Shown here: piece after piece, positions 8,698-17,175 of the stretch
Layout: each line of letters begins with the position of its first letter
How positions within the stretch are numbered: the stretch's first letter is position 1
NCBI GenBank assembly: GCA_964561475.1
Contig: CAZLPU010000018.1
Coordinates: 5,929-69,928 of the forward strand
Reading direction: 5' to 3'
DNA: 64,000 nt
Source: CAYUYV01 sp964561475
GTDB lineage: Bacteria > Pseudomonadota > Alphaproteobacteria > JAJFIK01
The notes under the pieces: generated by a model
The model's database searches: none
Seen by the model: the letters and a program-made list of their open reading frames with translations, nothing else
Told to the model about the DNA's origin: nothing
Translations under genes and position numbers: made by a program

Positions 8698-9510
8698 TCA
8701 CTCGGGCCAAAGGAGTGCTGCCATGGCGGACCAGTTGCCGGCCTGGGCGGTGGAAATCAGACCTGTGCGCTCACGGATGGATGGAGCATAATCCGTGCCG
8801 TCGAGAAAGGCCGTCCGGCCCCCCGCCTCCGCCAGGATCAGCGCACCCATGGCATGGTCCCAGGGCTTGGCCTTCCAGAACATGGCCACATCAATGAGAC
8901 CCCGGGCCACGGCCACATAGGTGAGCCCCGCGCAGTAGAATTCCTTGTTGGAAGCGAAGGTCTCAAGGCCCGGTGCCACTTTCCGGGCGGCGGGTCTGGT
9001 CATGTACTGAGTGTGAATCGATGCAGCCATGACCGCCGGATCGCTCACGGTGCTTGGCCTCATCTGGGCCCCGTCGAGGGTCGCCCCCTGACCGGCAACC
9101 GCCATGGCCAATTCATTGGAGGTGGGCGCCAGGATCCAGGCAGCATGGGCCCGCCCGCCCCGGCACAGGGCCACCATGGTGCAGAAGGTTTCCGAGCCTT
9201 CCTTGAAATTGCGGGTGCCGTCCACCGGATCGATGAGCCAGACCCAGCGGTCGCCGTCGAGCCGGGTCACCACCGTTGGATCCTCGGAGACCGCCTCCTC
9301 ACCCACCACCTGGGAGCCGGGCAGAAGGTCCACGAACGCCGCCTCCATGACCCGTTCCGCGCCGATATCCGCGTCGGTGACATAGTCTCCCGGGTTTTTC
9401 TCCCGGATCTCATGGGCTTTGAGGGAGCGGAACCGAGGCATGATTTCCGTGGCGGCGGCGTGGGTGATGATGGAGGCCGCAGCGGCGGGATCGATGGGCA
9501 GGTCGGTCAT
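8698..9510 (-). CDS. Inositol monophosphatase family phosphatase
   Basis: This 270-residue enzyme shows the metal-dependent phosphatase motifs in order: VTDADIGAE, VVGEEAVSE, WLIDPVDGTRNF (the DPxDGT motif) and KPWDHAMGALILAEAGG near the C-terminus. The metal ligands Glu, Asp, Asp and the C-terminal Asp are all present. Substrates in this family include inositol monophosphate, histidinol phosphate and PAP. The sequence does not say which applies here, so no symbol is given. It lies directly downstream of hflX on the same strand with a gap of about 100 bp. Confidence 0.9.
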   Translation of the reverse strand: MTDLPIDPAAAASIITHAAATEIMPRFRSLKAHEIREKNPGDYVTDADIGAERVMEAAFVDLLPGSQVVGEEAVSEDPTVVTRLDGDRWVWLIDPVDGTRNFKEGSETFCTMVALCRGGRAHAAWILAPTSNELAMAVAGQGATLDGAQMRPSTVSDPAVMAASIHTQYMTRPAARKVAPGLETFASNKEFYCAGLTYVAVARGLIDVAMFWKAKPWDHAMGALILAEAGGRTAFLDGTDYAPSIRERTGLISTAQAGNWSAMAALLWPE

Positions 9511-9617
9511 GGCAAGGTCCTCAAGGCGGGGATGGGATTGCGTATGGTGACGGGATGGCCCAACAGCAGACCCGGGCGGGCGCCTGGGCGGCGGCCAAAA
9601 CGCGGACCCATCGCCGG

Positions 9618-11276
9618 TCAGTCGGCGGCAAGACCGATGATGCGGCTATCCCTGGCCTGACTGTCATCCCCCTCGCCTGCATCGCCTGCATCGCCTGGCT
9701 GGCCCGTCTCGCGACCGGATTGCCCGTCCTCGAGGCGTTTGCGCAGGCGGCCCGCCGCGGCGTCATCCACACTGATCCGCATACGGATCCGGCCTTCCGG
9801 GGTCTCCATGCGCTCGAGAATGTCCGCATTCTCATGGAGCCAGGCCAGCAGGGCGCCATCGCCGAAATTCAGGTCCAGTTCGAGAACCGTCCGGTTGTCC
9901 CGCACCAGATGATCAACCAGGGAAAGGAAAGTCTCCACCCCCTCACCCGTCTGGGCAGACATGACCATATCGACATCTTTTGCGCCAGTCACCTCCTGGC
10001 TCATGGCGGCGCGGCGGGTGAGCGCAGCCTTGACCTCCGGCTCCAGCAGATCCGACTTGTTGTGGACCGTAATGCAGGGACGCGGATCATCGGAGCCGAT
10101 GCCCAGTTCCTCCAGCACATGGGCCACATCCCGGGCCTGGGCATCGGTCTCCGGGCTCGCGGCATCCCGGACATGAACCAGAACATCCGCCTCCAGCACT
10201 TCTTCAAGGGTGGCCCGGAACGCGGCGACCAGCGTGGTGGGCAGATCGGAGATGAACCCCACCGTGTCCGAAAGGATCACCGTGCGCCTGGAGGGCAGTG
10301 TGATCGCCCGCATGCTGGGATCCAGGGTGGCGAACAGCATGTCCTTGGCCAGAACATCCGCCTGGGTCAGATGGTTGAACAAGGTGGATTTACCCGCATT
10401 GGTATAGCCCACCAGGGCAACGATGGGATAAGGCACCTTCTTGCGGCTGGCCCGGTGAAGCTGACGGGTGCGGGTCACTGTTTCAAGCTGGCGGCGGATC
10501 TTGGTGATGCGTTCCTGAAGCAGGCGGCGGTCCGCCTCGATCTGGGTCTCGCCGGGGCCGCCGATAAAGCCAAGACCGCCCCTCTGCCGCTCCAGGTGGG
10601 TCCAGGAGCGCACCAGCCGGCTGCGCTGATAGCTCAGATGGGCCAGTTCCACCTGAAGGCGGCCTTCCTTGGTCCGGGCCCGGTCACCGAAGATTTCCAG
10701 AATGAGACCTGTGCGGTCGAGCACTTTGGCGTTCCAGGCCTTCTCCAGATTGCGCTGCTGGACCGGCGTCACCGGGGCGTCCACGATCACAAGGCCCGCG
10801 CCCACCTCCTCCACCAGCTCGGCGATGTCATTGAGTTTGCCGCTGCCGAACAAGGTCCCCGGGCGGAAGCCGGACAGGGCGATTACCCGGGCGTCCTGAA
10901 TGTCCAGGGCAATGGCTCTTGCCAGGCCGATGGCTTCACTGAGACGGGTATCCGGGTCCCGTCCGCCGGCCTCGCCGCTTTGCGCGCGCAGAAAAGGATG
11001 GATAACGACCGCCTTTGTGGGCTCCGCCGCCCGGGACACGCCCCGGGCCCGGGCGCCCGCACCGGTGAAATCGATGCTGAAGTCGAGCCCGTCATCGTCC
11101 CTTTGCCCAGCCCCAGGGTCCGCCTGAGGGCCGGACCCAGAGCCAGTATCAGGACCGGTGTCAGGCGCACTGTCTTCGGGCGAGCCATCCGCTTGGAGAG
11201 GGAGATCCCCATCGTTCGGGGACGCCCCGTCTCCGTGACCGCCCTTGGTTTGGTTCTTCCGGCGCTTACGGCTCAC
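9618..11276 (-). CDS. hflX: GTPase HflX
   Basis: HflX is a ribosome-binding GTPase that can split stalled 70S ribosomes. The 552-residue protein contains the HflX N-terminal domain (LSGFRPGTLFGSGKLNDIAE; glycine-rich loop SRLVRSWTHLERQRGGLGFI) followed by the G domain with G1 GYTNAGKSTLFN, G3 DTVGFI and G4 HNKSD. An acidic, low-complexity N-terminal extension of about 75 residues and a C-terminal tail make it longer than the E. coli protein. It starts with GTG, overlapping the hfq stop as GTGA, so the two are translationally coupled, the standard hfq-hflX arrangement. Confidence 0.96.
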   Translation of the reverse strand: MSRKRRKNQTKGGHGDGASPNDGDLPLQADGSPEDSAPDTGPDTGSGSGPQADPGAGQRDDDGLDFSIDFTGAGARARGVSRAAEPTKAVVIHPFLRAQSGEAGGRDPDTRLSEAIGLARAIALDIQDARVIALSGFRPGTLFGSGKLNDIAELVEEVGAGLVIVDAPVTPVQQRNLEKAWNAKVLDRTGLILEIFGDRARTKEGRLQVELAHLSYQRSRLVRSWTHLERQRGGLGFIGGPGETQIEADRRLLQERITKIRRQLETVTRTRQLHRASRKKVPYPIVALVGYTNAGKSTLFNHLTQADVLAKDMLFATLDPSMRAITLPSRRTVILSDTVGFISDLPTTLVAAFRATLEEVLEADVLVHVRDAASPETDAQARDVAHVLEELGIGSDDPRPCITVHNKSDLLEPEVKAALTRRAAMSQEVTGAKDVDMVMSAQTGEGVETFLSLVDHLVRDNRTVLELDLNFGDGALLAWLHENADILERMETPEGRIRMRISVDDAAAGRLRKRLEDGQSGRETGQPGDAGDAGEGDDSQARDSRIIGLAAD

Positions 11277-11527
11277 GCTTGGTCACTGCCCTCGGGCTCC
11301 GGCTCGAAGAGCTGGACGGGCTGGGAGGGCATGACCGTGGAAATCGCGTGCTTGTAGACGAGCTGGGAATGGCCGTCGCGGCGCAGCAACACACAGAAGT
11401 TATCGAACCAGGTAATCACACCCTGAAGCTTCACACCGTTGACCAGGAAGATCGTCAAAGGGACTTTCTGCTTGCGGCAGTAATTGAGAAAAGTGTCCTG
11501 CAGATTTTGTTGTTTGTCGGAAGACAT
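11273..11527 (-). CDS. hfq: RNA chaperone Hfq
   Basis: Hfq is the hexameric Sm-like chaperone that pairs small RNAs with mRNAs. The 84-residue protein has the Sm1 stretch (LQDTFLNYCRKQKVPLTIFL), with N-terminal Gln and Phe residues of the proximal RNA site, then VNGVKLQGVITWFDNFCVLL and the Sm2 motif YKHAIST (family YKHAIS). The C-terminal tail is short, as usual in alphaproteobacteria. The ATG at 11527 gives the canonical MSSDKQQNLQ start; the longer reading frame from 11578 is not Hfq-like. It is followed by hflX with overlapping start and stop. Confidence 0.97.
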   Translation of the reverse strand: MSSDKQQNLQDTFLNYCRKQKVPLTIFLVNGVKLQGVITWFDNFCVLLRRDGHSQLVYKHAISTVMPSQPVQLFEPEPEGSDQA

Positions 11528-11875
11528 GGGTGTGGTCCACCTCTTGAATGTTGGGTTCTCCGCGGTCCGGCCCCTCACGCCTGCCGGATCACGGTCTTCA
11601 TGCCCCGCACAGCTTGAGCGCGAGACGCACCTAGAGCTATGGCGCTATAGGCACCTCATGGGGAGCCTAACCAAATCGGTTATGCTGCGCATGCGAAAAG
11701 ATCCGCTCGCGAGAGTTTTTTCCCCCGCTACCCATGTTCAACCGGGTGATGCCGCCATTTCCGGCTGGAATCAAGAGCCAACCCAGGGATTTCACGACAA
11801 AACCGGGGTAAATGGCCTGATATTCCGCCGATGAGACCGCCGCACCACCTTGAGCGTTCCTGGGAAGCCTAAGCC
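11528..11875. other. Intergenic region upstream of hfq
   Basis: This stretch of 348 bp lies between the aminotransferase stop and the hfq start. It must carry the hfq-hflX promoter. It is less GC-rich than its surroundings near 11630-11730 (for example GAGAGTTTTTTCCCCC at about 11710). I see no convincing ORF, tRNA or strong hairpin with a U-tract in the direction of transcription. Confidence 0.6.
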
Positions 11876-12742
11876 TCAGGCCACGCTTTCCCGGATCGCG
11901 GCTGCAATATAGGCCTCCCGTATGCGGAGTGCCAGGGAGCCCGGTTCGCCATTGCCAAGCACCGCCTCATCGATCTGGACGATGGGCATGACCATGGCGC
12001 TGGCGGAGGTGGCGAACGCCTCGCGGGCAGAGCGGGCCTCTTCGACGCTGAAGGGGCGCTCTTCGACGGCAAGGCCAAGCTCGGCGGCGATGGCCGCGAC
12101 ACTGGTCCGGGTGATACCGCCCAGGATCCGGGTGTCCAGATGCCGGGTCACCAGGGTGCCGTCCTGGGTGATGATCCAGGCATTGGATCGGGTGCCTTCA
12201 CGGACGAAGCCGTCATCGTCCAGCAGCCAGGCATCGTCCACCCCTGAGTCCCGGGCGTGCTGGATCGACAGAACATTGGGCAGCAGGGAAACGGATTTGA
12301 TATCGCACCGGGCCCAGCGTAGATCCGGCATGGTGACGATCCTGGTGCCCTTGCGGGCCCGGGCATCACCGGCGGCCATATCCACGGGTTTGGCCATGAC
12401 CACGACCGTGGGCCGGATGGGACGCTTCGGGAACGGATGATCCCGGGGGGCTGCACCGCGGGTGATCTGGATATAGACCATCCCGTCCTTGATCCGGTTG
12501 CGCCGGACCACTTCACGCATGATCACGGTCAGGGCCGCGTTGCTCATGGGGGTCGCGATGCGCATTTCACCGAGGGAGCGTTCGAGACGGGCCATGTGGC
12601 CTTCATAGTCCAGGAACCGTCCGCCGATCACGGCGCACACCTCGTAGATACCGTCCGCGAACTGAAAACCACGGTCCTCGGCATGAACCATCGCTTCGTT
12701 CACCGGCACATACCGGCCGTTGACATAGGCCTCTCTGGACAT
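11876..12742 (-). CDS. dat: D-amino-acid transaminase-like class IV aminotransferase
   Basis: A PLP enzyme of fold type IV, 288 residues. The Schiff-base lysine is in CDIKSVSLLPNVLS, followed by EGTRSNAWII and the phosphate-binding GGITRTSVAAIA. The start region YVNGRYVPVNEAMVHAEDRG and the residues RGAAPRDHPFP match D-alanine aminotransferases better than branched-chain enzymes, so D-amino acid supply or recycling is the likely role. ATG at 12742 has AGGAG eight bases upstream; the frame continues to 12784 without a ribosome site. It is part of the trkA-trkH-dat-hfq run conserved in alphaproteobacteria. Confidence 0.88.
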   Translation of the reverse strand: MSREAYVNGRYVPVNEAMVHAEDRGFQFADGIYEVCAVIGGRFLDYEGHMARLERSLGEMRIATPMSNAALTVIMREVVRRNRIKDGMVYIQITRGAAPRDHPFPKRPIRPTVVVMAKPVDMAAGDARARKGTRIVTMPDLRWARCDIKSVSLLPNVLSIQHARDSGVDDAWLLDDDGFVREGTRSNAWIITQDGTLVTRHLDTRILGGITRTSVAAIAAELGLAVEERPFSVEEARSAREAFATSASAMVMPIVQIDEAVLGNGEPGSLALRIREAYIAAAIRESVA

Positions 12743-12799
12743 GAAAGCGTCTCCTGATCCGTTCCGGCCCCAGGCGGACTGCACCAGCGCGGGGGCTTT

Positions 12800-14263
12800 T
12801 CAGCGCTGCCAGTATGCAGGGTTGAAGAGGCTCAGCAAGGCCAAAACCTCAAGCCGTCCCAGGGCCATGCCCGCGCAAAGCACTGTTCTGGCGCCCCGTG
12901 GGAGATCGGTATAATCCGCCGCACCGTCGAGGGCCATGGTGAAGGCGGGACCGCAATTGCTCAGCACCGAGAGACTGGCGGCGATGGCCTGTTCGAAGGG
13001 CACGCCGAACGCGGACACGGCAAGGGTGATCGCCCCCAGGGTGAGAAGCACCGCGAGGAACACCGCGCCGGTCTTGGCCAGAACCGACTCGGCGATGACA
13101 TAGCCGCCGAACCGCACCCGGGTGAGACTGCTGGGATGGGCCAGGCGCGCCAGTTCCCGGTCGGCGTATTTGATCAGGAGCACCAGACGGGCCACCTTGA
13201 GGCCCCCGGCGGTGGACAGGGCCATGCCGCCAATCGCCGGGAGCAAAAGCACGAAGGCCATGGGCAGGCCAAGCCCCCCGCCATCGTCCCCGGATAACGC
13301 CCAGCCGGTGGTGGTCACCAGGGAAATACCCAGAAAAGCCGCCTCGGCGATCAGACCCGGCCCGGCGGACGTATCCCCCGGGCGCATCCACAGCACGAAC
13401 AGGACACAGATGCCCGCCGCCGCCACGAGCAGGGCGCTGTAGGCCCGGAACTCCGCATCCCCCAGCACATCCCGCCAGCGCCCGTTGAAGACCATCTGAT
13501 GGGCCATGGCGGTGGTGCCTCCGGCAACCATCAGAAGACAGACGACAAGGGCCGCACCGCTGCCGCCATAGTCGGAAACCGCATCGCTCCCTGAGAGCAT
13601 GCCGCCGGTGGACACCGAGGACAGGGCCAGGCACAGGGCCTCGACCGGCGCAACGCCGGTGACCAGGAGCGCGACGAAACCCAGCGCGGTCACCCCCGCA
13701 TAGACCGGCCACAACATGGCGGCCACGGCACCGAGACGGGCCATCATGCCGGTCTTGCGCACCCAGGGCATGGGTACGGACAGTTGGGGAATGCCGGACC
13801 AGAGCAGGGACGCGAACACGGTGCTGGCCATGACAATGGTGCCCAGCCCCCCAAGCCATTCCAGCACCGCCCGCCAGACCAGAATGGCCACGGGCAGTTT
13901 GTCCGGATCACTGATCAATGTCGCGCCGGTGGTGGTGAGGGCGGACATGGCCTCGAAATAGGCGTCCCACAGCCGGGGCAGGACACCGGAAACCAGAAGC
14001 GGCAGAGCGGCAAAGAACGGCAGGACCAGCCAGCCGATCCCGATGAAGGTCACCGCCACCCAGTGATCCCCCTCATCGGAGATCCCCCGGAGAGACACCA
14101 CAAGACCGACGCCGCAGAACGCCGTGGCCATGGCTGAAAGGGTGAAAGAGAAGACCAGCCCCTCCTCGCCGGCCATCAGGGCGAAAATGGCGGGAGAGAC
14201 CATCCCTGCGGCCAGGACCGCCAGGAGCCATCCGACCCGATGGAGCATGGCGCGCACGGGCAT
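12800..14263 (-). CDS. trkH: Trk potassium uptake channel TrkH
   Basis: TrkH is the K+-translocating membrane subunit of the Trk system. The 487-residue protein has about ten membrane segments arranged as four M1-P-M2 repeats; selectivity-filter loops are recognisable as ALTTTGATLISD, SSVSTGGML, SLVTTTGWALSG and LSNCGPAFT. The gate-region TAGGLKVARLVLL follows the third repeat. Its ATG starts directly after the trkA stop with no gap, so the two subunits are translationally coupled. The aminotransferase gene follows after about 57 bp. Confidence 0.94.
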   Translation of the reverse strand: MPVRAMLHRVGWLLAVLAAGMVSPAIFALMAGEEGLVFSFTLSAMATAFCGVGLVVSLRGISDEGDHWVAVTFIGIGWLVLPFFAALPLLVSGVLPRLWDAYFEAMSALTTTGATLISDPDKLPVAILVWRAVLEWLGGLGTIVMASTVFASLLWSGIPQLSVPMPWVRKTGMMARLGAVAAMLWPVYAGVTALGFVALLVTGVAPVEALCLALSSVSTGGMLSGSDAVSDYGGSGAALVVCLLMVAGGTTAMAHQMVFNGRWRDVLGDAEFRAYSALLVAAAGICVLFVLWMRPGDTSAGPGLIAEAAFLGISLVTTTGWALSGDDGGGLGLPMAFVLLLPAIGGMALSTAGGLKVARLVLLIKYADRELARLAHPSSLTRVRFGGYVIAESVLAKTGAVFLAVLLTLGAITLAVSAFGVPFEQAIAASLSVLSNCGPAFTMALDGAADYTDLPRGARTVLCAGMALGRLEVLALLSLFNPAYWQR

Positions 14264-15634
14264 CTAGAAATATTCCAATCCGACACGGAACAATTGCTCG
14301 ACCCTGGGCACCATGGCTCGCGCGGCGAACAGCACCACCCGGTCCCGGCCCCGCACTTCCCCTGCCTGATCGGGCAGCAGGAAAACCCCGTCCCGGACGA
14401 CGGCCCCCATGATGATCCCGCTGGGCAGCTTGGCATCCTTGAGGGAGCGGCCCACAATGGGGGCGGTCTGGAGGGCCTCGGCCTCGATGACCTCTCCGAT
14501 ACCGTTGCCGATGGAGTGCACCCGCTTCACCCGTCCCCTGCGCACATATTGAAGGATCTTGGAGACGGTCGTGGCACGGGGGTCGAGGAAGGCGCCGATG
14601 TCGAGGGAGCGCACCAGATCGCCATAGTCCGGATCATTGATCAATGTGATGGCGCGCAGGGCACCGAGTTTCCGTGCAATGAGGGACGACAGGATGTTGG
14701 CCTCGTCGTCATTGGTGACGGTGACCACGGATTCCGCATTGGGCACGTCCGCTTCCCGGAGCACACCCTGATCCAGACCGCTGCCGTGGAGCACCACGGT
14801 CCGGTCGAGTTCATCGGCGGCCCCTTCCGCCCGTTCCAGATCGGTCTCGATGACCTTGGTCTTGATCCGGCGCCGCTCAAGCTGCTGGGCCACATAACGC
14901 CCGATATGGCCCGCGCCCACGATGACCACCTTGCGGGCCTCATGTTCCTCATGGCCGAAGATGGCAAGAATGGCCTGGACATCCTCCGCGGGCGCAACGA
15001 AATAGACATCATCGCCCACCTCCACCCGGTCCGAGCCGGAGGGCACGAAATAGGTGCCCGTGCGGCTGATTGCGAGCACCATGAACCGGCGCTGGGGCAG
15101 GATGTCCCGGAACCCGCTCAGGGCGACATCCACCACGGCCGCCCCGTCGCCCACCCGTACACCGATCACTTCCACGGCCCCGTCGGCAAAATCGATGGCA
15201 TCGAAGGCGCCCGGATGGCGCAGGCGGCGCAACACCGCATCTCCCACCTCGATCTCCGGGGAGATGATGTGGTCGATGGGCATGTGTTCCCGCCCGAACA
15301 GTTTCTGGGCGTGCTCCACAAGGTAGGACTGGGCCCTGACCCGGGCGATCTTGCGGGGAACATTGAACAGGGAGTGGGCGACCTGGGTCGCCATCATGTT
15401 GACTTCGTCCGTACTCGTCACGGCAATGATCATGTCCGCGTCCGCCGCGCCGGCCCTATCCAGCACATCCGGATAGGACCCATGGCCCAGAACGGCCCGC
15501 ACATCCAGGGACTCCTGGATCTGCCGGGTCAGGGTTTCGTCCCGGTCGATCACGGTGACGTCGCTGCCGTCGGCGGCAAGGTGACGGGCAATACCCGTTC
15601 CCACCCGTCCCGCGCCGCAGATGAGCACTTTCAT
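14264..15634 (-). CDS. trkA: Trk potassium uptake regulatory subunit TrkA
   Basis: TrkA is the cytosolic NAD(H)/ATP-binding gate of the Trk system. The 456-residue protein begins MKVLICGAGRVGTGIARHLA, the first Rossmann RCK-N domain. It contains a second one, RKVVIVGAGHIGRYVAQQLE, each followed by an RCK-C domain. The tandem layout and length are those of a full TrkA. It is followed without a gap by trkH and preceded by ntrX with a 55-bp spacer, the usual alphaproteobacterial order. Confidence 0.96.
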   Translation of the reverse strand: MKVLICGAGRVGTGIARHLAADGSDVTVIDRDETLTRQIQESLDVRAVLGHGSYPDVLDRAGAADADMIIAVTSTDEVNMMATQVAHSLFNVPRKIARVRAQSYLVEHAQKLFGREHMPIDHIISPEIEVGDAVLRRLRHPGAFDAIDFADGAVEVIGVRVGDGAAVVDVALSGFRDILPQRRFMVLAISRTGTYFVPSGSDRVEVGDDVYFVAPAEDVQAILAIFGHEEHEARKVVIVGAGHIGRYVAQQLERRRIKTKVIETDLERAEGAADELDRTVVLHGSGLDQGVLREADVPNAESVVTVTNDDEANILSSLIARKLGALRAITLINDPDYGDLVRSLDIGAFLDPRATTVSKILQYVRRGRVKRVHSIGNGIGEVIEAEALQTAPIVGRSLKDAKLPSGIIMGAVVRDGVFLLPDQAGEVRGRDRVVLFAARAMVPRVEQLFRVGLEYF

Positions 15635-15689
15635 GGTCCCTGCTCCCTACACAGGCCGGCACCGGCAGACATGGTCCGGCCGGGATAAA

Positions 15690-17087
15690 TCAGGGTGCTT
15701 CCCCTGGAACCCGGGCAGCCGGGTTGACCCCGAGCGACTTGAGCTTGCGGTGGAGTGCGGAGCGCTCCATGCCGATGAATGCCGCGGTCCGGGAGATATT
15801 GCCGCCGAACCGGTTGATCTGTGCAATGAGGTATTCCCGCTCGAACATCTCCCGCGCCTCCCGGAGCGGCAGGGCGATGATATGTTCCGAACCCGGACCG
15901 GTTCCCAGGCTGGGTGTGGAGGCACCGACTTCCGTGGGCAGCATATCCGCGGTCACCTCCTCCTCGCCCTCCTCATTGGCCAGGATCAACAGGCGCTCCA
16001 CATTGTTGCGCAGCTGACGGACATTGCCGGGCCAGTGGTGGGCCTGGAGGGCCGCCATGGCGTCAGCCCCGATATTGCGCCGGGGCAGTCCGCCGGTGGC
16101 CACCATCCGCTCCACGAAGTGATCCACCAGAAGCGGCACATCCTCCCGCCGTTCCGCCAGGCTGGGCACCCGGACGGGCACCACGCTCAGGCGGTGAAAC
16201 AGGTCTTCGCGGAAATGCCCGAGGGCGATTTCTTCCTGAAGGTCCTTGCTGGAGGAACTCATCACCCGGACATCCACGGTGACCTGGGGGCCGCCGCCCA
16301 CCCGGGAGAAGGTCTGTTCCACCAGAACTCGGAGGATCTTGCTCTGGGTTTCCGGGGGCATGTCCCCGGCCTCGTCCAGATAGAGGGTGCCCCCGTGGGC
16401 CTGCTCCAGGGCGCCCACCTTGTGGGGGCGGCCCGCACCACCCTCGACGCCGAACAGCTCCACTTCCATCCGGTCCGGCGCGATGGTGGCGGCATTGATC
16501 GCCACGAAGGGGCCCGTGGCCCGCCGGGATTTCCGGTGAATGCTCCGGGCCACCACTTCCTTGCCCGAGCCGGGAGGACCCATGATCATCACCCGGCTGT
16601 TGGTGGGGGCGACCTTCTCGATGTTCTGGCGCAACTGGGTCATGCAGGGGGCATTGCCCAGAAGTTCGGCGTCATCGATGGCCCTGGTGCGCAGTTCCGC
16701 GTTTTCCCGCTTGAGGGTGCGCGCCTCAAGCGCCCGTTCCGCCACCAGAAGAAGCCGGTCGGCCTTGAACGGTTTCTCGACGAAATCGTAGGCACCCTGC
16801 TTGATCGCCGTCACAGCGGTCTCGATATTGCCGTGACCGGAAATGATAATCACCGGCAGGTCGGGATGCTCGATCTTGACCTCACCCAACAATTCGATGC
16901 CGTCCAGCCTGCTGCCCTGGAGCCAGATATCGAGCACCAGAAGCGAGGGTACCCGGGCGCGGATTTCCGCCTGGGCACTATCGCTGTCCCCCGCAAGGCG
17001 GGTCTGGTAGCCCTCGTCTTCGAGAATGCCAGAAATCAGATCCCGGATGTCTTCTTCGTCGTCGACGATCAGAACATCGACACTCAT
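15690..17087 (-). CDS. ntrX: Nitrogen regulation response regulator NtrX
   Basis: NtrX is the response regulator partner of NtrY, controlling nitrogen, redox and envelope genes. The 465-residue protein has a receiver domain (VLIVDDEEDIRDLI; phosphoacceptor Asp in LLVLDIWLQG; EKPFKADRL), an AAA+ domain with Walker A GPPGSGKEVVARSIH and Walker B GTLYLDEAGDMP, and a Fis-type HTH (ISRTAAFIGMERSALHRKLK). The GAFTGA loop is absent (ELFGVEGGAGRPHKVGALEQ), which is normal for NtrX and indicates it does not act as a classical sigma-54 activator. Cotranscribed with ntrY upstream. Confidence 0.95.
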   Translation of the reverse strand: MSVDVLIVDDEEDIRDLISGILEDEGYQTRLAGDSDSAQAEIRARVPSLLVLDIWLQGSRLDGIELLGEVKIEHPDLPVIIISGHGNIETAVTAIKQGAYDFVEKPFKADRLLLVAERALEARTLKRENAELRTRAIDDAELLGNAPCMTQLRQNIEKVAPTNSRVMIMGPPGSGKEVVARSIHRKSRRATGPFVAINAATIAPDRMEVELFGVEGGAGRPHKVGALEQAHGGTLYLDEAGDMPPETQSKILRVLVEQTFSRVGGGPQVTVDVRVMSSSSKDLQEEIALGHFREDLFHRLSVVPVRVPSLAERREDVPLLVDHFVERMVATGGLPRRNIGADAMAALQAHHWPGNVRQLRNNVERLLILANEEGEEEVTADMLPTEVGASTPSLGTGPGSEHIIALPLREAREMFEREYLIAQINRFGGNISRTAAFIGMERSALHRKLKSLGVNPAARVPGEAP

Positions 17088-17175
17088 TGTTATACCCGCC
17101 TGTCTTGTTGCCGACTGATGTTATGTCCGGATCCGTCCCTCCGGCTCCGATCTATTGATGGTGAGCAACCGGGTC

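Noticed and set aside
9555..11357. 600-codon open frame on the plus strand opposite hflX
   Set aside because: Antisense shadow of HflX, whose G motifs are intact; the long frame results from high GC at third positions.
11690..11730. Possible terminator (CTCGCGAG then TTTTTT) upstream of hfq
   Set aside because: CTCGCGAG cannot form a hairpin with a workable loop and its polarity is opposite to the genes on both sides.
12849..13859. 336-codon minus-strand frame inside trkH
   Set aside because: It is in another frame of a gene with clear selectivity-filter motifs.
15690..17087. Loss of GAFTGA in NtrX as a novelty
   Set aside because: Absence of this loop is usual for NtrX, so it is noted in the annotation but not scored as a finding.
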